Of a stretch of 64,000 nucleotides of DNA, positions 18,970-35,363 are shown piece by piece. Each line of letters opens with the position of its first letter. Position 1 is the first letter of the stretch. The position numbers were made by a program, and so were the translations under genes. This DNA comes from Candida dubliniensis CD36 (taxonomy: Eukaryota > Ascomycota > Pichiomycetes > Serinales > Debaryomycetaceae): assembly GCF_000026945.1 (NCBI RefSeq), contig NC_012865.1:620001-684000 (forward strand), in the 5' to 3' direction. The notes beneath the pieces were generated by a model. That model worked only from the letters and a program-made list of their open reading frames with translations, was not told the DNA's origin and made no database searches.

Positions 18970-21402
18970 ATGACATCTAACGGGCATAAAACCAAATCCA
19001 TAAAGTCGGAAACCAATTCCTCGTATACTGTTCATTCTTTGGATCAGCAACAGGCTTCAATATGTGATAATCTACAGCAAGCGAAATTTGAATTAGAACC
19101 AGTGCATTTACAGTTCAGTTTATCAAACAAACTCAATAAACTATTGGTATCAAGTAATATAATGTATATCTTATTGACCAATGTCGTTTATAAGATTGAT
19201 TTGGATAATCCATCACAGGTGGAGAATTATGTGTTGCCTGGCAAAGTGACAAATGCCTGGTTGAATCCAAATGGGAAATCTTTGCTTGTGCAGATTGAGA
19301 AACAGACCTATTATACACTTGAAAAGAAAGTATTTAAATCGTTAAAGTTTAAAAATATAGAAGTTACATCTATTGCATTTTCCAATCACAATATGGTAGT
19401 GGGGACAAGAGACGGGATAATCTATGTTTATGAAAAATCATTAAAACAAGTTTATAAAGTTGATTCTCCAATACAAGGAGTAATGTTTTCTAATGATTAT
19501 TCTCAAATAAATGTTCTAGCAAACAGTTTATATACCTGGGATTGTTTTGACACTACTTATGTTGAATTGCAAAAAGTATTTAAGCAAACAACACCTGTTA
19601 TCAAATCAATTAATCCACCAGGAATATTTACATCAACCCCACAAAACTATGTGTATATATCGTCAGATAAGGAAATAATAACTAATGATGAGGAAATGCA
19701 GTTGGACCGAGTTGATGAAGAGTTTCTGCAAATTGCCCTTACACCACACCATCTTCTTGGTATTGAAGGGAACTCTTTAAAAATATATAACAAACTTAAT
19801 AAACAATTGCAAGAATTAAGCCTTCCTGAGAACAAAATACGAGGGATTGCCGTGGATAATTTATTCAACACATATTGGGTATACACCAAAAACTCCATAT
19901 ATGAGTTTGTGATTGAGAACGAATCGATTCTGGTATGGTATGATTATTATAAGATGGGGAAATATTCAGAGGCATTGAAGTATTTGGATGAAGATGATGA
20001 AGGGAATTTCCCGAAACGTGATTTGGTTTTGATTAAGCAAGGATACGACTATTTACAACGTGGTGGTTTTGGAATAGTTTCCGATGACTTGAGTTTACAA
20101 ATACAGGGGATTCAGATATTGGCAAAACTGACAGAGCCATTTGAAAAAGTTTGTTTGATGTTACTTAATCATAAACAATCTGATGCCTTACTTATTGAGT
20201 ATTTGTTAGCCAAATTGAACAAGAAAAACAAAGTTCGAATGATTGTATTGTCAGCTTGGATTATTGAATTGATGGCAAGAAATAATGACTCTAGGGTTTA
20301 TGATTTCATTAAAAATAATTATAAACTACTTGATCGTCCTACAATGTATCAAATTTTGAATTCTGAAAAGTTGGTTTTCTATGCTGAATTGATTGAAGAT
20401 TACAATTTCATCTTAAAGTATTACATTGATAAGAAGAATTGGACTTTGGCGGTCAAAACTTTAATAAAACTTTACACTAAAGGAGATATTGAACCAGTTT
20501 ATGAAAATGCTAGTATTTTATTGATGAACTACCCGAAAGTTACTGAAACTTGGTTAAAACTCGACTTGGAATATGAGAAGCTTTTACCAGGACTTTTAAA
20601 GCACCAACAGCAAGCAATCCATTTTTTGCAACAAGTCATTATGGATAAACATTATAAGAAAAATAAACAGTTAAACAACGCTTATTTGTGTTTGTTAATT
20701 ACAACGCCTGGTACTGATAAACAAATAATAAAATTTATTAATTTCACATCCAATTTTGATACCAATTTCATTCTTCGGTTATGTATATCACATGAGAAAT
20801 TTCATCCTGCAGTGTTGATTTATATTGAGATTGGGTTATTTGATCAAGCTTTAGAACTTGCCCTCAAGCATGATTTGACTAGTCTTGCTGAATTTATATT
20901 GAACAGGTACGATGAGGATAAACAAGTAGACGCAATTAAACTTGAAGATGCAAATTATAATGTCAAGAGGAAACTTTGGTTAAAATTTGCTAAATATTTA
21001 ATCGATAAACTGGATGATTTGAATGAAACATTGCATCACATCATCAATGTTTCAATGCTCGATTTAAAAGACCTTTTACCATTATTCCCAGAAACGGTAC
21101 TGATTAATAATTTCAAAGACGAGATAGTTGAATCACTCAATGAGTATAATAAACGAATTGTTCATTTGTCATTGGATATGAATAACTCGTCAGAACATTT
21201 GCGGGAAATGAAGAAAAAAGTGATTTATAATAAAAAGAAGACAAACGTGGCCATAATAGAACCAGGAGAACCGTGTCGCAAATGTGGCAAATTATTGGTA
21301 CAAAAGAACTTTGTTTATTTCCCAAATTGTCACCATGCGTTCCACAAAGAGTGTATGAAAAAGAACCAATGTTTATTATGTAATGATTTTTTGAATTTAT
21401 AG
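18970..21402 (+). CDS. PEP3: Pep3/Vps18, class C Vps core subunit of HOPS and CORVET
   Basis: Vps18 is a shared core subunit of the HOPS and CORVET tethering complexes that act in endosome and vacuole fusion. The 810-residue protein starts with a beta-propeller-like region (about 25-310, with VVYKIDLDNPSQVE near the start). An alpha-solenoid with clathrin-repeat character follows (about 320-720). It ends in a RING-H2 finger with C769, C772, C787, H789, H792, C795, C801 and C804. The IIEPGEPCRKCGKLL lead-in to the RING matches yeast Pep3 (ILEPGKSCDECGKFL), which favours Vps18 over Pep5/Vps11. It is shorter than the yeast protein (918), mainly through a compact RING end. I chose the ATG at 18970; another at 18966 is out of frame. 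Confidence 0.92.
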   Translation: MTSNGHKTKSIKSETNSSYTVHSLDQQQASICDNLQQAKFELEPVHLQFSLSNKLNKLLVSSNIMYILLTNVVYKIDLDNPSQVENYVLPGKVTNAWLNPNGKSLLVQIEKQTYYTLEKKVFKSLKFKNIEVTSIAFSNHNMVVGTRDGIIYVYEKSLKQVYKVDSPIQGVMFSNDYSQINVLANSLYTWDCFDTTYVELQKVFKQTTPVIKSINPPGIFTSTPQNYVYISSDKEIITNDEEMQLDRVDEEFLQIALTPHHLLGIEGNSLKIYNKLNKQLQELSLPENKIRGIAVDNLFNTYWVYTKNSIYEFVIENESILVWYDYYKMGKYSEALKYLDEDDEGNFPKRDLVLIKQGYDYLQRGGFGIVSDDLSLQIQGIQILAKLTEPFEKVCLMLLNHKQSDALLIEYLLAKLNKKNKVRMIVLSAWIIELMARNNDSRVYDFIKNNYKLLDRPTMYQILNSEKLVFYAELIEDYNFILKYYIDKKNWTLAVKTLIKLYTKGDIEPVYENASILLMNYPKVTETWLKLDLEYEKLLPGLLKHQQQAIHFLQQVIMDKHYKKNKQLNNAYLCLLITTPGTDKQIIKFINFTSNFDTNFILRLCISHEKFHPAVLIYIEIGLFDQALELALKHDLTSLAEFILNRYDEDKQVDAIKLEDANYNVKRKLWLKFAKYLIDKLDDLNETLHHIINVSMLDLKDLLPLFPETVLINNFKDEIVESLNEYNKRIVHLSLDMNNSSEHLREMKKKVIYNKKKTNVAIIEPGEPCRKCGKLLVQKNFVYFPNCHHAFHKECMKKNQCLLCNDFLNL

Positions 21403-27865
<6,463 letters not shown>

Positions 27866-28025
27866 AAAAGTTAGTTTTCAGATTATAATTGTCGATTGGT
27901 ATGCTAAACTTCTGGTATTGCTGTTTTTTTTTTGTGTTGTTGTTGTTGTTATTCTTTTATAGTCGACATCTTTTAGATTGATTAGATATCTATTAATATT
28001 ACTACGTAAGCAAATGTTCTTTAGT

Positions 28026-29615
28026 CTATTCTCTAGAACAATCTCTACCAAACAAATAAACTTTTATCCAATCAAAACAAACCAAAACTTGGTTTTTGAT
28101 TGATAAACACATCATTATATATGCTGATCTCCAAAATAAAAATGTCAAATTACCACCAGAGGAAAGATTAGACCATGATCCCACAGCTAAATCAGCAACA
28201 GCTTTTTCTGACCCAATATAAGCCAAAGAGCCTCGATAATTATAAACAAATGTAGGTAAAGAATTTTCTAATCGTTGTAATCGATGAACATAAACTTCAC
28301 TAATTGAAGGATCTTGTTTAATTTTGTATCGTAATTTTTCAACTTCTTGTAATTTCTCAAAATATTGAGCTAAATAAATCCCTTGTTGGAATGCTACTTG
28401 GGCAGTGGGAGCATAGTTAGTAAATGTACAATCACCCAAAGCAAAAATATTATTGGATCCCTTTAATTTTAATTGATCATCAACTAATAAACCACGAGAA
28501 CTAGTTTGTTGTTCACTAAATTTGTCCATTATAATCTTGGTGAATCCACGTACAGAATTCCCTGTGGCCCAAATAAGCATTCCATAAGGTACCTTATCAA
28601 TTGATTTATCACTTTTACGCATAACATCAACATGAGTATCATCAACATTAACGATTCTTGAATTGGTAACTAAATTGATATTGGTATCTTTGAATATAGT
28701 GTTGGTGTACTCGACTAATTCAGAACTAAAAGTATGTAAAACCACTGGTTGACTTTCTACTAATGATACTTTCATATCATTAGCAATTTGTGGCATCCAT
28801 TTTTTCAAATCTTGATCAATATAATCTTGAATTTCTCCTGCCGCTTCCACCCCAGTTGGACCACCACCACAAACAACAATATGTAATAATCGTTTACGGT
28901 CAGAATCGCCAATGGGTAACAAATTGGCAGCTTCAATTAAATCGATGATTTTCTTTTTAATTTTTATTGAATCGCGAACTTCTTTTACAAATGTTGAATG
29001 TTCAGCTACTCCAGGAATACCAAAAGTTGATGGTTGAGCACCAACACCGACCACCAAATAATCATAATTCAATTGGGTGGTGATATGTTCCATCTTATGT
29101 TCTTGATGGATTTTTGGATGGTTTGATGATGAATCATCTCCAGAATGTCCAGAATGTACCGTTGTGGATTGTTGAATGGTTAATTTATTATTCACTGGAT
29201 CAATATCAATTGCTTCAGCTTCATAATAATTCACTTCTCCACGACATCTTCTTATCATTGATCTAATTGGTTCAATAATCGATCTCATATCAACCGTACC
29301 AGTGGGGACACTAGGTAATAACGGTGTGAAAAGAAAATAATTTCTTGGAGACACTAATGAAACATTATATAAACTAGTATCAATGTTTTTCAAAAGGGAA
29401 ACAGCCCCCCAACCAGATCCTAAAATGACAATAGACTTTTTCGGTTGTCCATTAGGGAAATATGGTGATTGTTTGATTTGATCAATTGGTTGTGATTCTT
29501 GATATACTTTATAAGCAATAAATGAAGTTCCACCAACCACAGTTAATGCCACACCAGATAACGTGTACTTAAAGAATTTCCGAATAATCGGAAATCGAGG
29601 AACAGTTCTCGACAT
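28026..29615 (-). CDS. YMX6: Alternative (type II) NADH dehydrogenase, mitochondrial
   Basis: This single-chain flavoenzyme oxidises NADH and passes electrons to ubiquinone without pumping protons. The 529-residue protein has a basic N-terminal targeting stretch (MSRTVPRFPIIRKFFK) and a membrane segment at about 18-35. An FAD-binding motif GSGWGA begins at residue 66, and an NADH-binding VCGGGPTGVEAAGE motif and a FALGDC flavin site follow. The C terminus ends in a hydrophobic segment common to the family. The targeting plus membrane anchor resembles external (Nde-type) enzymes. I chose the ATG at 29615 because the 19-codon upstream extension has no family match. The C. albicans gene next to SAP1 is, as I recall, YMX6, which fits. 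It probably works beside complex I, whose B22 subunit is also encoded here. Confidence 0.92.
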   Translation of the reverse strand: MSRTVPRFPIIRKFFKYTLSGVALTVVGGTSFIAYKVYQESQPIDQIKQSPYFPNGQPKKSIVILGSGWGAVSLLKNIDTSLYNVSLVSPRNYFLFTPLLPSVPTGTVDMRSIIEPIRSMIRRCRGEVNYYEAEAIDIDPVNNKLTIQQSTTVHSGHSGDDSSSNHPKIHQEHKMEHITTQLNYDYLVVGVGAQPSTFGIPGVAEHSTFVKEVRDSIKIKKKIIDLIEAANLLPIGDSDRKRLLHIVVCGGGPTGVEAAGEIQDYIDQDLKKWMPQIANDMKVSLVESQPVVLHTFSSELVEYTNTIFKDTNINLVTNSRIVNVDDTHVDVMRKSDKSIDKVPYGMLIWATGNSVRGFTKIIMDKFSEQQTSSRGLLVDDQLKLKGSNNIFALGDCTFTNYAPTAQVAFQQGIYLAQYFEKLQEVEKLRYKIKQDPSISEVYVHRLQRLENSLPTFVYNYRGSLAYIGSEKAVADLAVGSWSNLSSGGNLTFLFWRSAYIMMCLSIKNQVLVCFDWIKVYLFGRDCSRE

Positions 29616-30660
29616 GGGGTTTATTATTGGAAAGGTATTTCTTCTATGAAAGAAAAGAAGTAAGAAAAGCAAAGAAGAATAAAACGGTTTTTTTGTTTAA
29701 TAATCTGTTTTTACACAGATAGGGTGAATATTTTATTATATTTAGATTTTGTGGATTTAGAAACAAGCAGAAGCAGCAAACAAAGAGCAATAATTGGAAT
29801 CCCAAATGTGCCGATCGGATATAACCACAAATCTCTGGCAATGCGCGCTCTGCAGGATCCGGAAAAATCTCGGCAATGCTCTGAGCAAAAAAAAAAAAGA
29901 AAAAAGAAAAAAGAAACCCCCTTCTATTTTTATATCCGAAGCTCTCTTGATCGGATAAAATCACGTTTTGATAAGATTTAATTGGTCTCTCGTTGCTACC
30001 AAATGTTAAGGTAATATCACCAACAACAAGCCCAACAAAATTATGCTAATTGTTAAAACAATATAGTTGACTACGACAGCTTCTTGACGACAACAATATT
30101 CTTGTGAATTTTACGATTTAGAAAAAAAAAAAAAACGTTGTGTCTATAGAAGGTTAAATTTGGTGTGGGATTTGGTGAAAAAGATTTGAACACCAACTTT
30201 TTCCTAATCTAGTAATTAATTAAATGCCACGGGTTTAGAGTTTTGAATCAACACCTGCAAGTAAAGCCCTTCTACCATATTTGTTATTCTTATTAAACTG
30301 GTTTCCATTACCTGAAAAGACAGCTAGGTTGCAATATCACTTGAGAAAATCTCAATTATGTACATGTAACCACAAAACTGAACTGAATAATAAACCTTGA
30401 TGATGGAGACTTTAAAAGATATATATATAAAAACAAAATAAATAAAAAGTATAAATAATAATACCCCAAACAAATAAAAAGTTTTTCTCGATTTCTCTCT
30501 GTGTGTATTGTATAATTTGTTATATTCCTTTTCTTTTTTTTAAAAAAAAAGAAACAAAAATAAAAAATTTGGGAAAAAAGTTAAACAAAAATCTATATAT
30601 AAATAAATTCGTCCTCCCTACCTTCCTTGCTCTGTTACTGTATTCTGTACTAAAACGATC
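29616..30660. other. Region between CSR1 3' end and YMX6 start
   Basis: This is the YMX6 promoter region plus the CSR1 3' side. It contains a near-identical pair of short direct repeats (29829-29853 and 29865-29885), two GATCGGATA copies near 29814 and 29950, and poly-A runs. No gene was recognised; a short frame at 29724-29981 has no ATG or family features that I can support. Confidence 0.55.
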
Positions 30661-32529
30661 TTAATGTCCAATAGTTAATGTATGATCTCTGTCATAAATA
30701 CCACGGTTTCTAACATATGGATCCAATTGAATATAGTTGCTAGAAAGGGCAATATTCAAATCAATTTTATCCTTCAAATATCTATCAGAAACTTGGGGAT
30801 TAGTAGATTCAATCCATTTTCTGGTGGTTTCCAAAAATCTAACGCATAGTTCATCTCTTTCTCTTTTCAATCTAGCATATTCAGCATCCTTTTGTTTTGG
30901 AGGAAATTCATGTTGTGGTTCTGGAATTGGATAATAACCTCTAGTAGTATCTTCACCACCCAAATAATCAGGAATTAAAGTAGGATCAATAAATTTCGAC
31001 AATTCTTTGGCATCTTTAGTAAAATGAATCTTGGAAGCAACTACTGGATCTAACCAATTCTTAATAATATTCCACACAGTAGAAAAGATCCAAGGTGCAT
31101 TATGAATCAAAATAAACCCTAAAGTTTCTGGATAATGAGCTTCAAAAACATCAGCCAAAAATTTGATAGTAGCATAATCAGCATTTTTCAAAGAAAATCC
31201 CGTCAAATCAAAAACAATGGTACAAGTGTCAACCGATTCACTAACTTCTCTAAGAAACAATCTCGTCCATTCAATAGTGACAACAGCATATCTTTGATTT
31301 TGTTCCAATGGAGAATCAGCAGTTAAATGCTTTTTAGCTTGGAACATAAAGATTGGATTATTATTCTTATCTCTACCTTTAATCCAAGATTTTTCGGTAG
31401 TGAAATTCTTGACAAACCCTTTGTTGGTTCCATTAAGATAAGATGGACCATCGGCTTCCATAGCCCAATCATCAGCAGGAAAATCGTTAGATCTCCAATG
31501 TAATGATTTAGAAAGCATTTCAATGGCCTTCTCGGTATCCCATTTTCTTGCTCTAACAAATCTCAACACAAGATTATCTACCAAATCAGTACGTGGGACT
31601 TTCAAAATGGCACGATGTTGCTCTTTAGCATTATATTGACTAAGGGAATTGAGTGGTGTCTGACCAGCATTTACATGAATAGGAAAGTTGATTGTAGCTT
31701 GATGACGACTAATGCCATTACCACCACGAGGTTGCTGATAATATTGTTGTTGCTGTTGCTGTTGTTGTTGTTGTTGCTGGAACTTGTTAGGATGACCAAT
31801 TCTACCACCATAATTACCATTTATTTTGTTATTATTGCCATTCTTAAATATAGTAGCTGGAGTAAAGTCATAATCAGTAATAGTGGTTTCAGCAGTAACA
31901 AAAGTTTCCAAAGAATTAACAGAAGCAGTATCATTGTCATAATAAGCACCACCATTGACATTGCCATTATTGTAATTGACACCACCACCATTAGAAAATC
32001 CACCAGCACCAACAATATTATCGAAACTTGGATCATAATCGTCAGAATACTCATAACTGGATTTGTGGTGATGAGCATAAATAGCATAATATTCATCACT
32101 AGATACATCTACTGGAACATATCTTTCTGAAGAAGATTGGGTTTGAATTTGTATCATTCTTTTGGAGTTGGCTGGTGGAGAACCTTGGGCAGTACCAGTA
32201 CCACCGTTATTCAAAGCCGAAGCAGTGGATTTTTTCGATCCAAAAAGGCCTCTTTTCTTTTTAGAAGCATTACTTTGTGTTGAGTTGATGGAACCCCTAG
32301 TATTGGTTTTGGATAATCCAGCTGTTGGGATAGCTTGTGATTCATCGAAATTAGCAGTTGAAGTGGAGGCAACAAAACATTGTTTGTAAGCCAAATCAGA
32401 ATCAGCAATATCAACAGGATAGCCGTAATACTTTAAAAAGTAGGCCCAAACTTGTTTTAAAACAATTTCTTGGTCACCGTTAAGTGTTTGTATTCTTTGT
32501 AAACGGTATCTTACGTTGTCAGATGCCAT
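30661..32529 (-). CDS. CSR1: Csr1-like Sec14 homologue (CRAL-TRIO phosphatidylinositol transfer protein)
   Basis: Csr1/Sfh2-type proteins exchange phosphatidylinositol and other lipids between membranes. The 622-residue protein opens with QEIVLKQVWAYFLKYYGYPVD, which matches yeast Csr1. A long low-complexity insert follows (about 50-290, including a glutamine run of about twelve and Asn/Gly/Tyr-rich sequence). The CRAL-TRIO N domain has LRFVRARKWDTEKAIEML (about 325-345). The lipid-binding lobe contains PWIFSTVWNIIKNWLDPVVA, almost identical to yeast. The C terminus keeps LDPYVRNRGIYD. Yeast Csr1 has 408 residues; nearly all of the excess lies in the insert. The start is the ATG at 32529. A 2.8-kb non-coding region lies upstream. 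Confidence 0.92.
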   Translation of the reverse strand: MASDNVRYRLQRIQTLNGDQEIVLKQVWAYFLKYYGYPVDIADSDLAYKQCFVASTSTANFDESQAIPTAGLSKTNTRGSINSTQSNASKKKRGLFGSKKSTASALNNGGTGTAQGSPPANSKRMIQIQTQSSSERYVPVDVSSDEYYAIYAHHHKSSYEYSDDYDPSFDNIVGAGGFSNGGGVNYNNGNVNGGAYYDNDTASVNSLETFVTAETTITDYDFTPATIFKNGNNNKINGNYGGRIGHPNKFQQQQQQQQQQQQYYQQPRGGNGISRHQATINFPIHVNAGQTPLNSLSQYNAKEQHRAILKVPRTDLVDNLVLRFVRARKWDTEKAIEMLSKSLHWRSNDFPADDWAMEADGPSYLNGTNKGFVKNFTTEKSWIKGRDKNNNPIFMFQAKKHLTADSPLEQNQRYAVVTIEWTRLFLREVSESVDTCTIVFDLTGFSLKNADYATIKFLADVFEAHYPETLGFILIHNAPWIFSTVWNIIKNWLDPVVASKIHFTKDAKELSKFIDPTLIPDYLGGEDTTRGYYPIPEPQHEFPPKQKDAEYARLKRERDELCVRFLETTRKWIESTNPQVSDRYLKDKIDLNIALSSNYIQLDPYVRNRGIYDRDHTLTIGH

Positions 32530-35363
32530 GGTTGTTGTGGTGTTTAGGGGGATAAATTGAAATCTATATTAGATATGGCGTGTTGCAAGATTGGAAAAAT
32601 TGGAAAAAAAAAAATAGAATCTAATTGTAAATGTGGAACTAAACTCTTATAGTTAGTTGTTAATGTCTTCTATAGCTAATGATTTTTGCTTTCTATCAAA
32701 TAGTTAGATATACCTCAAGAATGAACAACGATTGAAGTTAATGAAAAAGGTGGATAGAATGAACAAATTATGTATGCGATCGTTCAGATTCTCACTAAGA
32801 AAAAGCAAAAGCAAAAGCAAAAGAAAAAAAAATAAAAATCGTGCGTGGTGCGTCTAATGCGTGTACTTCTTTTTGGTTTGTTGTTTGTTGGGGGCCAAAT
32901 TGTTCTGCGTTGCCTTTTTTCTTTTTTTGCAAGATTTATCTATCTTTCTTTTTAGTGTTGTAAAACTTGTCTTTTCTTTTTAATCGAATTGAAATAATTG
33001 GGAATGTTCAAGGTATTAAGTAATATGAATCCAAGAACAACTGTTTAATCAATAAAAAAAAAAAGTAAATGTATCAAGCTCCTATTTCAATCACAAGGAA
33101 ATTTGTAGATCTGGCAATGAATTTTTTGCGATATTGAAAAGTACAAGAAAAATTTCAGTAAAAAATGAAACCAAAAGGAAAAAGTGTGAAAACTTTATGG
33201 GAAAGATTTATAATCAAAATTGAACAAGTAAACTTGGTATGGGTTATAGATATCAAATCAAAATCTGGAATAAACTTGAAATGAAAATCAATTTTATTAT
33301 ATATATAATATAAATTGGGGATTAGGAGGATCAAGGGGGGGGGGATGGAGTTATGGGTTGATGTGATTCCTATTTAATGGAGGAGAAAAGGGGGATACGA
33401 GAAAAAGATTAAAATCTGAAATGAAATAAAATAAAACTAAATTAAAAAAGAGAAAGGAAGAAGGAGGAAATTGGAATGAATATATATATGAATTACAAAA
33501 TAAGTTACAATCACAATGGGGGGGAGGAGGGACTTTTGAACTTATCACATTCGTTTATATTTTAAAATTAGATTTATGTTCAGCTTATTAACTCCAAATC
33601 TAAAACTAACAAACCAAAAACACAACTTAACAAGCAATTTCAAGAAATTCCTTTTCCCACACTCTTAAAATTACTTTTTTTTTTTTTTTTCTTTTTTGGC
33701 TTTTAATTTCAATTGATTTATTAACTCTAAACTTGTTCAAGAAGTAGAATAGATTGGGTATAATACTGTTGACTACTGAACAATAGTGTTGAAAGAAACA
33801 AACTATTTACCTAATACAGCAAAATCTATTTTCTTGATTCACAAACTCATATTAAGTTTATATGCAGTCAAATATTAATGCTGAGTTTTGTTTCTCCACA
33901 TTTCAAAGTAAATCCACACCCTCTAAAATTAATTAACTTTCAATTAATTCTATCAACCATGAATCCCACCTACCAATATTTATAGCAATCACGGCATTTA
34001 TTCAATAACTTTTGATTGATTGCTAAAGATATTTATAAAACGTTCTTTCTTTTGGTTTCTTATTTAGAAGGGTTCGTATTTAAACGTTATCTTATCTTTG
34101 TTTAAGGTTGTAGTTATAATTTCTAACCATTCTCTGAGGCGATGTAATCAGTTCTACCATATTCTGGTGTTCGGTGTTTACTTGTTGCTGGTTCTACCAC
34201 TACTTAAAACGTTTCATGTTTGGGTAGCATTTTTTTGCCCGTGTACTTTTTGTGCTTCTTGCAATTGCTGTACGAAGCGGAGTTATCAATTCCAACAGTC
34301 TAATCAATTCTCCCCCCTCATTCCATCTTACACCAAAAATAAATACTGATGTCATACCTCCCCATATATTTTGTCGCTATCTTAACACACATCTTTCCAG
34401 CCTCTTCTTGATCATATCAATGTATGTGAACAAATGACCTTTGAAATTGTTTCATTCGTATTATAGTGCTGGGTATCTGTCAGGGTTGCATTGAAGTTTT
34501 GTTGGTGGAATGTATAGGTTTCTTTCTACTTTTCAGCTCTCCCCTCCTAACGGTTTAGGTCCGCTTTGATTTTCCCCCACTTTTTAGAAAAATAAACAGC
34601 AAAACAAACACCATTTAGTATTATTTTTTTACAGTTTTTGTCCAATTAGTATCTCAATTTCCACGTTGTGATGGGATTAGCACTGCATTGTACCCAACAT
34701 TTTCTTTTTTAGGCAAGATATATAGATTTGTTGAAAAATAAAAAGTACAATCTGAACAAATTGTATCCTTTGTTTTTGCAGGCTATTCTGTCCTGGTCAA
34801 GCTCTCCCTATTTGGAAATTATTACGAGAGTGAAAAATTATTGTTTGTCCGAGGTGTGTCAATAACTTAAGACGATTTGTTAACTCCTGTGTTTACATAT
34901 GATTACAAACAGAAAAGAAAGAAGATGCTGAATTGACATATAATAGGTAGATATTATTTCAAATTTAGTGTCCTGTCTTCTATACATATATATGATCAAG
35001 AATTAGAGAAAAGAGAAGCGTTAAGTAGTCCAACTAGTTCTATTCAATTACAGTAATCCATAAATTAATGACTACTCCTGTTGCTTGGTATTGAGATTCT
35101 TGTTTTTTTCTTTTCAGTTGCTCTTGAGATTCTGTTGGTTGGGTGGAGTTGTTGTTGGGTTTGTCAATCTTTGTAAAAAAAAAAAAAAAGACCAAACAGA
35201 GCAATATAGCAAACGACCATGTGACTTTGATTTTGTGGACACACTTCCCCACCTCCACAAATTTAGAAGATACTTACAGTACACTTCAAAAACTTTCTTT
35301 ACTATTATTACTTTTGTTGATTTATACTCGACATTTATACACGAAAACTAATTATATAATTAA
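32530..35363. other. Unusually long gene-free region upstream of CSR1
   Basis: This 2.83-kb region separates the CSR1 start from the NUP1-like 3' end. It holds a CAAAAG hexamer tract (32801-32825), several G runs (33337-33344, 33519-33528), TATA-rich stretches and many poly-A/T tracts. Short frames here begin at TTG or lack any family pattern. No tRNA, snoRNA or snRNA consensus could be recognised by eye, but a non-coding transcript cannot be excluded. Confidence 0.55.
32801..32825. repeat. (GCAAAA)n hexamer tandem repeat
   Basis: About four near-perfect copies lie roughly 275 bases upstream of the CSR1 start. It is the same hexamer as at 13461-13486 and 51977-51999. Confidence 0.8.
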
